Assembly (NCBI GenBank): GCA_026996635.1
Contig: JALWKH010000135.1
Span: forward strand, 1 to 5,811
Direction: 5' to 3'
DNA from: Bacteroidales bacterium
GTDB taxonomy: Bacteria; Bacteroidota; Bacteroidia; Bacteroidales; JALTDM01
Length of the DNA: 5,811 nt
The position numbers and the translations under genes are program-made. The notes under the pieces were generated by a model. The model was given only the letters and a program-made list of their open reading frames with translations. It was not told the DNA's origin and ran no database searches. This document shows positions 1-4,730 of this stretch, piece by piece (the first letter of the stretch is position 1; each line of letters opens with the position of its first letter).

Positions 1-216
1 CAAATTTTAAAAATAGACGAAAAGGAAATCAGGTTTGATTACGATACTACACCACATATACATTTTAAATGTGAAAAATGCGGAGAGATATACGACATTC
101 ACACCAATATAGAATTTCACGACATAAAACAACTTGACGGTTTCACTGTAAATCAAACCGTACTGTTTATGAAAGGTGTTTGTGCCAAATGTAACGCAAA
201 AGAGAAAAAGAATTAA
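1..216 (+). CDS. Fur-family metalloregulator, PerR-like, C-terminal part (partial)
   Basis: This is the last 71 codons of a Fur-superfamily transcriptional repressor, in frame from base 1 to a TAA stop; the DNA-binding winged helix lies left of the window. The visible part is the dimerisation and metal-binding domain. In window numbering it has Asp13 (after RF), His19 and His21 (HIHF), the pair Cys24/Cys27 followed by G and Asp32, and the pair Cys61/Cys64 near the end. In the family, the four cysteines hold a structural zinc. Asp13, His19, His21 and Asp32 align by eye with the regulatory Fe/Mn ligands D85, H91, H93 and D104 of Bacillus PerR; the fifth, H37, is outside the window. An Asp rather than Glu at the D104 position favours peroxide-sensing PerR over Fur or Zur, but this is a family-level inference. 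Its stop overlaps the stop of the convergent hydrolase gene by 4 nt. Confidence 0.88.
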   Translation, partial: QILKIDEKEIRFDYDTTPHIHFKCEKCGEIYDIHTNIEFHDIKQLDGFTVNQTVLFMKGVCAKCNAKEKKN

Positions 217-872
217 TTTCTGTCGTTTATCATTTCTCGGATAAACGGATTATTTTTGGCTTCTTCGCCAACTGTCGTTTCATAACCGTGACCTGCAAAT
301 ATTATTGTTTCATCAGGCAGAGTTAATATTTTTTCCTTAATTGTTTTAATAAGAACATCCAAATCTCCACCGGGTAAGTCAGTCCTACCTATACTTCCTT
401 GAAAAATAACATCACCCGTAAAAACAATTTCTTTTTCCGGCGAAAGTAAAGATATGCTCCCTGTGGTATGCCCGGGAGTTTCAAATACAATAAGTTTTGA
501 ATTACCGAAAGCTATCTCGTCTCCCTCTTGGATATATTTATCAGGCAAAGGTGAATCTTCAAAAGGGAATCCGTAAAAATCGGCTACAGAAGCAGCCAAA
601 CGGTAATTGTCCAACTCCTTCTCATTTGCCAAAATTTCGACATTGTATTTGTCTTTCAAAAACTTATTGCAGCAAATATGATCCAAATGCCCGTGTGTAT
701 TTACTATAGCAACCGGCTTTAAACCGTATTTCTCAATGTATTCAACAATACGTTTTTTTTCCGACTCTTTATTGCAACCCGGATCTATAATAAGAGTTTC
801 CCTTGACTTTTCGTCATAAACCAGGTAAGTAATCTCCCTGAAATCGTTAAAAATAAACTTCTGTATTTTCAT
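213..872 (-). CDS. Metallo-beta-lactamase-fold hydrolase, glyoxalase II-like (YcbL type)
   Basis: This encodes a 219-residue cytosolic metallo-hydrolase of the glyoxalase II / YcbL branch. It has the metal-binding motif THGHLDH (His60, His62, Asp64, His65), then PGHT (His135), TGD (Asp154) and AGHG (His195), which together make the usual two-metal site. The segment GSIGRTDLPGGD (about 159-170) is typical of YcbL-like enzymes. The protein stops soon after the last ligand and so lacks the extra C-terminal glutathione-binding region of classical glyoxalase II. Thioester or thiol-adduct hydrolysis is likely, but the substrate is not fixed by sequence. The frame extends upstream to a TTG at 881, but the ATG at 872 follows a GGAGA at 875-879, so I chose ATG; that spacing is short. 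The gene sits right behind the thioredoxin terminator and its TAA overlaps the Fur/PerR stop. Confidence 0.9.
   Translation of the reverse strand: MKIQKFIFNDFREITYLVYDEKSRETLIIDPGCNKESEKKRIVEYIEKYGLKPVAIVNTHGHLDHICCNKFLKDKYNVEILANEKELDNYRLAASVADFYGFPFEDSPLPDKYIQEGDEIAFGNSKLIVFETPGHTTGSISLLSPEKEIVFTGDVIFQGSIGRTDLPGGDLDVLIKTIKEKILTLPDETIIFAGHGYETTVGEEAKNNPFIREMINDRN
224..257 (+). terminator. Candidate terminator of the Fur/PerR gene, inside the convergent gene
   Basis: A perfect 8-bp inverted repeat, CGTTTATC (224-231) and GATAAACG (240-247), encloses an 8-nt loop. On the + strand it is followed by GATTATTTTT. It begins 8 nt after the regulator's stop codon, so it could end that transcript, although it lies within the last codons of the opposite-strand hydrolase gene. 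The stem is AT-rich (3 of 8 pairs are GC) and the T-run is interrupted, so the call is moderate. On the - strand no T-run follows directly. Confidence 0.4.
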
Positions 873-879
873 AATCTCC

Positions 880-908
880 AAAAATAAAAAAGGGGCTTTA
901 AAGCCCCT
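880..908 (-). terminator. Strong intrinsic terminator after the thioredoxin gene
   Basis: A perfect 18-nt palindrome at 891-908 (AGGGGCTTTAAAGCCCCT) folds into a GC-rich stem of about 7 bp with a TTAA loop. On the - strand it is followed by TTTTTATTTTT. It lies 34 nt past the thioredoxin stop codon and marks the end of the cluster that begins with the lipoprotein. The T-tract ends only 7 nt before the chosen ATG of the hydrolase gene. On the + strand no comparable T-run follows, so it acts in one direction. Confidence 0.85.
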
Positions 909-935
909 AAGTTAATTCTATTTTTGCAAAACAAA
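907..935 (-). promoter_or_regulatory. Candidate promoter for the glyoxalase II-like gene
   Basis: Reading the - strand, TTTG (932-935) is separated by 17 nt from TAACTTAG (907-914). This resembles the Bacteroidota pattern TTTG / TAnnTTTG with one mismatch in the -7 box. Transcription would start near 900, in the middle of the terminator palindrome. Such transcripts would carry only half the hairpin and would escape termination. No other room for a promoter exists between the terminator and the ATG. The match is imperfect and untested. Confidence 0.3.
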
Positions 936-942
936 CATCAAA

Positions 943-1347
943 CTACTTCAAATGTGCTTCTATAATCTTCTTCAAATCTTCTTTTTGGTGTAAGCCGACA
1001 ACTTTTTCAACAACTTTTCCATCCTTGAAAATAATCAGAGTAGGTATTCCCCTGATACCGTATTTCATTGCCACTTGCCTGTTTTTATCAACATCCAATT
1101 TTGCAAACTTAACATTTTTCATTTCTTTGGCAAGGTCTTCTACAATGGGGCCTTGAACACGACACGGTGCACACCAAGTTGCCCAAAAATCTACAACGGA
1201 AACACCTTTTTTTATAAATCCGTCAAAAGATTCCGAATTAAGAATTTCTACTTTTGCTTCTTTTTTGTCCTTAGGTCCGCCGGCATAAGCTACATAAGCA
1301 ACGGTAACACCTGCCAATAATAAAAGTACTAATGCAATTTTCTTCAT
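943..1347 (-). CDS. Exported thioredoxin-like protein
   Basis: A 134-residue thioredoxin with an N-terminal export signal. MKK is followed by a hydrophobic stretch (about residues 4-22) ending in AYA-GG, which looks like a signal peptidase I site after Ala22 but could also stay as a membrane anchor. The thioredoxin fold follows: the active site FWATWCAPCR has redox cysteines Cys59 and Cys62, and the cis-proline is Pro102 in RGIPT. The protein should act in the periplasm or on the outer face of the inner membrane as a thiol-disulfide oxidoreductase. The WCAPC active site is of the thioredoxin type, so a reductant role is more likely than a DsbA-like oxidant role, though its electron donor is not visible here. 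The frame extends to a TTG at 1356, but the ATG at 1347 gives a clean KK-hydrophobic signal and is preferred. It is last in the cluster, 46 nt after the DUF1858 gene. Confidence 0.92.
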   Translation of the reverse strand: MKKIALVLLLLAGVTVAYVAYAGGPKDKKEAKVEILNSESFDGFIKKGVSVVDFWATWCAPCRVQGPIVEDLAKEMKNVKFAKLDVDKNRQVAMKYGIRGIPTLIIFKDGKVVEKVVGLHQKEDLKKIIEAHLK

Positions 1348-1353
1348 AACATT

Positions 1354-1384
1354 CAAATATTTATATAACTTAATTAGTGCAAAA
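1354..1384 (-). promoter_or_regulatory. Candidate internal promoter before the thioredoxin gene
   Basis: In the 46-nt gap between the DUF1858 and thioredoxin genes the - strand reads TTTTG (1380-1384), 18 nt, then AATATTTG (1354-1361). That matches TTTG / TAnnTTTG except for the first base of the -7 box. The start site would fall almost at the ATG at 1347, giving a very short or absent leader. The whole gap is AT-rich, so a chance match is quite possible. Confidence 0.25.
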
Positions 1385-1393
1385 TTAAAAAAA

Positions 1394-1675
1394 TTATTTA
1401 TCCAAGTCTAATTTATCAACATCTATCTTCTTATCAGGCTCGTTATCCTTGTACTCGTCTCTGTGTTCATACAAGTAATTCAAATCCTTTACAAATCCTT
1501 CAATGTCCTCATCACTAAAACCTTTTTCTTGTGCGGCTTCTTCAAGAGTACCCCAAATAGGTTCTCCGCAAACTATACACCTGATGCCTTTCTCCATAAG
1601 ATACTTAACGGACGCCGGCACCATTTCAATCAATTCTTCAATAGTGGTGTCTTTTGTAATAACTTGTTCTGCCAT
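1394..1675 (-). CDS. Small DUF1858-domain protein with a CxxC motif
   Basis: A 93-residue soluble protein. Residues 5-65 match the DUF1858 pattern: a short helix ending in TTIEELIEMVPASVKYLMEKG, then IRCIVCGEPIWGTLEEAA, with Cys33 and Cys36. Related domains occur alone or joined to hybrid-cluster and iron-sulfur repair proteins, and have been discussed as redox or metal-binding modules; the exact function is not known. The tail (about 66-93) is rich in Asp, Glu and Lys and probably flexible. No export signal is seen, so it should be cytosolic. The ATG at 1675 lies 13 nt after the tpiA stop, with only AT-rich sequence before it and no Shine-Dalgarno. It is probably co-transcribed with tpiA and placed ahead of the thioredoxin gene. 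Confidence 0.85.
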   Translation of the reverse strand: MAEQVITKDTTIEELIEMVPASVKYLMEKGIRCIVCGEPIWGTLEEAAQEKGFSDEDIEGFVKDLNYLYEHRDEYKDNEPDKKIDVDKLDLDK

Positions 1676-1688
1676 TTTTTATTGCTTT

Positions 1689-2447
1689 TTAGAATGAGTT
1701 AATTATATCCACAAAATCATTTGCTTTCAGAGACGCTCCGCCAATAAGACCTCCGTCTATATCAGGCTGGGCAAAAAGTTCTTTTGCATTCCCGGGTTTT
1801 ACACTACCGCCATACAACACAGGAACTTCATTTGCAATATCCGTACCAAATTTGTCCGCAAGTAATTTCCTTATATGGGCGTGTATTTCTTGTGCTTGAT
1901 CAGGTGTAGCAGTTTTTCCCGTCCCTATAGCCCAAACAGGCTCATAAGCAATTACAAGTTTTTTTACATCATCTACACTTAATGACAATATTGTGTTTTT
2001 AAGCTGGTTTTCAACAACTTCAAATTGCTTGCCTGCTTCCCTTTCTTCCAACTTTTCACCAATGCAGAAGATAGGTATTAAATCATTTTCCAAGGCAAGT
2101 TTAAGTTTCTTTGACAAAATTTCATCATTTTCTCCGAAATATTGTCTTCTTTCGGAGTGACCGATTATTACATACTCAGATCCTGTACTTGCTATCATTG
2201 CTGCAGATACTTCACCTGTGTAAGCACCTTCGGCTTCAGAAGCACAATTTTGTGCACCAACTTTTATTTTTGTCCTGTCAATTACATCAGCCACATTATG
2301 AATAAAAGGAAACGGCGGTATCAAAACAACCGTAACATCACCGGGATTTCTTTCTGATAGCAAAGCATCTACCTCTCCGGCTAACCTTATTGCACTTTCC
2401 AATAAGGTGTTCATTTTCCAGTTACCTGCTACTATTTTTCTGTTCAT
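1689..2447 (-). CDS. tpiA: Triosephosphate isomerase
   Basis: A full-length, 252-residue triosephosphate isomerase that interconverts dihydroxyacetone phosphate and glyceraldehyde 3-phosphate in glycolysis and gluconeogenesis. All signature parts are present: AGNWKMN with Asn9 and Lys11, IIGHSERR with electrophile His97, [11 protein letters not shown] with catalytic base Glu169 and the mobile loop after it, and the phosphate-binding YGGSV (212-216) and GLIGGASL (233-240). The chosen ATG at 2447 gives [10 protein letters not shown], the normal start of the family. A TTG at 2456 in the same frame would overlap the permease stop (TGA at 2453-2455) and would add three residues with no family support. 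The gap from the permease is only 5 nt, so expression is likely tied to the upstream genes. Confidence 0.98.
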   Translation of the reverse strand: MNRKIVAGNWKMNTLLESAIRLAGEVDALLSERNPGDVTVVLIPPFPFIHNVADVIDRTKIKVGAQNCASEAEGAYTGEVSAAMIASTGSEYVIIGHSERRQYFGENDEILSKKLKLALENDLIPIFCIGEKLEEREAGKQFEVVENQLKNTILSLSVDDVKKLVIAYEPVWAIGTGKTATPDQAQEIHAHIRKLLADKFGTDIANEVPVLYGGSVKPGNAKELFAQPDIDGGLIGGASLKANDFVDIINSF

Positions 2448-2452
2448 TTGTT

Positions 2453-3529
2453 TCAAAGTTTAATTCTCGGATCCAGATATACATAAATTATATCCACCAA
2501 GATATTTACAACCACAAAGATAATTGATATTGTAATAACAATACCCGTTACAAGCGGAAAATCAAGATTGTTCAGAGCATCAACCACAACATAGCCCAGT
2601 CCCTTCCAACCAAATATATACTCAACAAAAACAACTCCCGCCAACAAGGAAGCAAACCAACCCGACACTGCCGTTACTACCGGATTTAACGAATTCATAA
2701 GTGCGTGTTTGGTAAGCACTCTAAAAAAACTCAAACCTTTGGCATAAGCGGTACGGACAAAATCTTGCGAAAGTGTTTCCAACAAACTGTTGCGGGTAAG
2801 TTGGGTAATCACCGTAACAGGTCTGATAGCCAGTGTAGCGGCAGGTAGAATAAGATTCTGCAACGCCAAAACCTGTCCCCTGCCGAAATCATCAATTTCA
2901 TATAAGTTTCCCGTAAGATTCAATCCCGTATAATCGTGTAACAAATACGCAAAAACCCAACCAATGATTATTGCCGCAAAAAACGACGGCAGTGCCATAC
3001 CCAATGAAGTAAATACCAAAATTAACTTATCCAAAACGCTGTCCTTGAAAATTGCTGCAATAATTCCGAAAAACAACCCCAAAATTGTAGCTATCACAAT
3101 TGCGGCAACAGCCAATACAAGTGTATTGAGATATGTTTCGCTTATTATTGTGGTTACTTTTTTCTTGGTTTGGTATGATCGTCTAAAGTACGGATATTTC
3201 AACACAACTGCCCACTCTCCAACCTTAAACAAAACTTTGTATGGTTTATACTTTTCTTGCGACAAATAAAAAATCGACTTCTCGTCTTTGGTAGTATAAA
3301 ACGAAAGCGGCGATATATCGTTCAAATAAGAAAGGTATTGCTTGTAAACAGGTTCGTCCAAATGCAAATCTTGCTTAACCATTGCAATAGACAACGAATC
3401 GGTGTGTTGCCCCAACACCATGCGTGCAGGGTCGTTCGGCACTACATTGAAAATCAAAAACAGCAGGGAAATTACACCCCATACTACCAAAATTGAATAC
3501 AATATTTTTTTTACAATGTATCCGAACAT
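2453..3529 (-). CDS. ABC transporter permease, OppB/DppB type
   Basis: A 358-residue inner-membrane permease subunit of the peptide/nickel ABC importer family. TM1 (about 8-29) is followed by the family's [13 protein letters not shown] region and [14 protein letters not shown] (about 56-69). Five more membrane segments lie at roughly 134-161, 168-196, 224-246, 284-304 and 327-349. The cytoplasmic EAA coupling loop is clear at about 252-283 ([13 protein letters not shown] followed by [10 protein letters not shown]), and the end (YLDPRIKL) matches the OppB C-terminus. The region between TM1 and TM2 (71-133) is longer than in E. coli OppB by roughly 35-40 residues, as judged from memory. No ATPase, second permease or binding protein is adjacent, so the partners must be encoded elsewhere and the substrate is unknown. 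The ATG at 3529 lies inside the end of the upstream lipoprotein gene. Confidence 0.93.
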   Translation of the reverse strand: MFGYIVKKILYSILVVWGVISLLFLIFNVVPNDPARMVLGQHTDSLSIAMVKQDLHLDEPVYKQYLSYLNDISPLSFYTTKDEKSIFYLSQEKYKPYKVLFKVGEWAVVLKYPYFRRSYQTKKKVTTIISETYLNTLVLAVAAIVIATILGLFFGIIAAIFKDSVLDKLILVFTSLGMALPSFFAAIIIGWVFAYLLHDYTGLNLTGNLYEIDDFGRGQVLALQNLILPAATLAIRPVTVITQLTRNSLLETLSQDFVRTAYAKGLSFFRVLTKHALMNSLNPVVTAVSGWFASLLAGVVFVEYIFGWKGLGYVVVDALNNLDFPLVTGIVITISIIFVVVNILVDIIYVYLDPRIKL

Positions 3530-4272
3530 GATTTAAAAATTAAATTACCTGAAGCATAATCAGGCTTTTCCAAATTTACTTTAAAAGGATTGGTACAACA
3601 ATAAATATTTCCAAAATTAAAAATATGCGCTTCCAAAATATCTCTAGGAGCTACAAAAATATCCCCCGTTTCATAAGAATAAACATAACAATTGGCACAG
3701 TCCAAATTTTCCGTATGAATATATGAATATCCGATAGAATAAATATAATTGTTCCAGCAAGTACCCTTTACATAGTAATCACCCGACGAGGGATTTATTT
3801 TTAAATAAAAATTAGTAACATCAATATCAATATCCAATGTCGCTAAGTGGGACTGCGTAAAATTCAATAAAAAAACATCATTTTTTATCTTCCCCTTAGA
3901 TTTTATATCGCATTCACGATATGCAATTATCGAATCCAAGCGTGTGAAATGTATTTCCGCTTTAGGTCTTTCTTTTTCATAATCCCTCACCCATAAACAT
4001 TTGTTTTCGTCTTTTATATCCAATATGCCGGCATTGTTTACTGCACTTATTTTTGGCAACAAATTCTCACCACCTCGAAACAAAACATAATTTTGGGAAT
4101 CCTGCACCAAAGTAATATTGAAATAGCTTTTTATTTGAAGAATGGAAAAATCACCGGTACTTACTGTTTTTGTAGTAATATCACCCGTAGATTTAAGACA
4201 ATCCCATTTTAATTCCTTGCTACAAGAAAAGAAAACAAATAATGCAAAAAGTATAAAAGAAAACTTTTTCAT
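3511..4272 (-). CDS. GIN-domain (DUF2807) lipoprotein
   Basis: A 253-residue envelope lipoprotein. MKKFSFILFALFVFFSC is a short lipoprotein signal with the acylated Cys17 expected to become the N-terminus. After it, WDC, FSILQIKSYFNITLVQD, GGENLLPKI and NNAGILDI followed by NKCLWVRDY match the Bacteroidota GIN-type (DUF2807, 'putative auto-transporter adhesin') pattern, a beta-rich fold. No molecular function is established for the family. The second half is unusually rich in Tyr and Cys; the protein has ten cysteines in all, including CANC (192-195) and a Cys225-Cys226 pair. The frame opens at a GTG at 4290, but the ATG at 4272 gives the clean signal peptide and lies downstream of the -7 box at 4293-4300; ATG 4278 is an alternative. 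The last 19 nt overlap the permease gene. Confidence 0.8.
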   Translation of the reverse strand: MKKFSFILFALFVFFSCSKELKWDCLKSTGDITTKTVSTGDFSILQIKSYFNITLVQDSQNYVLFRGGENLLPKISAVNNAGILDIKDENKCLWVRDYEKERPKAEIHFTRLDSIIAYRECDIKSKGKIKNDVFLLNFTQSHLATLDIDIDVTNFYLKINPSSGDYYVKGTCWNNYIYSIGYSYIHTENLDCANCYVYSYETGDIFVAPRDILEAHIFNFGNIYCCTNPFKVNLEKPDYASGNLIFKSCSDTL

Positions 4273-4292
4273 CAGCATCGTTAAATTCACTG

Positions 4293-4300
4293 CAAAAATA
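4293..4300 (-). promoter_or_regulatory. Candidate -7 promoter box for the lipoprotein-led cluster
   Basis: The - strand reads TATTTTTG here, a full match to the Bacteroidota -7 consensus TAnnTTTG. A start near 4286 would give a leader of about 14 nt before the ATG at 4272. I do not see a good TTG at the expected distance upstream, where the sequence is a run of T and A, so the promoter is plausible but incomplete. Confidence 0.4.
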
Positions 4301-4337
4301 AGGAAAAGTTTTAAAAGAGTGGAAGTAAAATGAAGAG

Positions 4338-4408
4338 AGGTAGCGAGCGGACTCGAACCGCTGTACGAGGTTTTGCAGACCTCTGCCTAGCCACTCGGCC
4401 ACGCTACC
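4338..4408 (-). tRNA. tRNA-Cys (anticodon GCA)
   Basis: A complete 71-nt cloverleaf: acceptor GGTAGCG with CGCTACC, D stem GCC/GGC, anticodon stem GAGGT/ACCTC with loop CTGCAAA (anticodon GCA), a 4-nt variable region, and T stem AGCGG/CCGCT with loop TTCGAGT. The discriminator base is T, as usual for tRNA-Cys. CCA is not encoded, since the next bases are CTC, so it must be added after transcription. It starts 26 nt after the T-tract of the tRNA-Lys terminator. No clear terminator follows it before the lipoprotein gene. Confidence 0.97.
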
Positions 4409-4433
4409 TTGTCAAAGACCTTAGAGGTTAATA

Positions 4434-4466
4434 CAAAAAAACGGTAAAATCCCTTCATTTTACCGT
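4434..4466 (-). terminator. Intrinsic terminator after tRNA-Lys
   Basis: A perfect 10-bp inverted repeat, ACGGTAAAAT (4441-4450) and ATTTTACCGT (4457-4466), has a 6-nt loop. On the - strand it is followed by seven T residues. It starts 17 nt after the tRNA-Lys 3' end and should end that transcript before tRNA-Cys. Confidence 0.85.
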
Positions 4467-4483
4467 TCCCTTGTTCCTCTTTG

Positions 4484-4556
4484 TGATTGGGCCGGGATTC
4501 GAACCCGGGACCCTCTGCTTAAAAGGCAGATGCTCTACCGGCTGAGCTACCCAACC
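4484..4556 (-). tRNA. tRNA-Lys (anticodon TTT)
   Basis: A complete 73-nt cloverleaf: acceptor GGTTGGG with CCCAATC (one G-U pair at position 2-71), D stem GCTC/GAGC, anticodon stem TCTGC/GCAGA with loop CTTTTAA (anticodon TTT), a 5-nt variable loop GGGTC, and T stem CCGGG/CCCGG with loop TTCGAAT. The discriminator is A, as expected for tRNA-Lys. CCA is not encoded. A well-formed promoter lies about 55 nt upstream and an intrinsic terminator directly downstream, so it appears to be a single-gene transcription unit. Confidence 0.97.
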
Positions 4557-4610
4557 ATCCGTTTTGTTATGAAAAAGCTTCAGAGCTTGTTTAATCGTCA
4601 ATTGCGGTTG

Positions 4611-4640
4611 CAAAAGTAATACTCTTTTTTTATATGGCAA
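4611..4640 (-). promoter_or_regulatory. Bacteroidota-type promoter for tRNA-Lys
   Basis: The - strand reads TTG (4638-4640), 19 nt, then TACTTTTG (4611-4618). Both elements match the phylum consensus TTG / TAnnTTTG exactly, at an accepted spacing. The start site would be near 4604, giving a 5' leader of about 48 nt that is removed on maturation of tRNA-Lys. This is the best promoter in the window and a main reason for assigning the phylum. The rest of the 174-nt gap between the TPR gene and tRNA-Lys shows no other gene. Confidence 0.6.
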
Positions 4641-4730
4641 TAGCTTTTAACACATTTTTTCTTCCTTCTGATTGCAACACAATTATAATATTTTGATTTT
4701 TAAGAAATAAACAACAAATATTTTTTTATC

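Noticed and set aside
753..760. Run of eight A on the coding strand of the hydrolase, a possible slippage or phase-variation site.
   Set aside because: It encodes EKKR in an intact frame with all metal ligands downstream; such runs are common in AT-rich coding DNA.
1075..1320. 81-codon open frame on the + strand opposite the thioredoxin gene.
   Set aside because: It lies wholly within a well-supported gene and its composition is that of an antisense shadow.
3505..3512. A8 tract at the lipoprotein stop and permease start, a possible programmed frameshift.
   Set aside because: The lipoprotein stop TAA lies at the start of the tract, so slippage could not join the two frames, and the permease has its own ATG upstream of it.
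4572..4590. Hairpin AAGCT-CTGA-AGCTT followed by TTTTTC in the tRNA-Lys leader, resembling an attenuator.
   Set aside because: The stem is only 5 bp with two GC pairs, too weak to support a terminator call.
4455..4640. Open frame on the - strand covering tRNA-Lys and its leader.
   Set aside because: It overlaps the whole tRNA and promoter and shows no protein family features.
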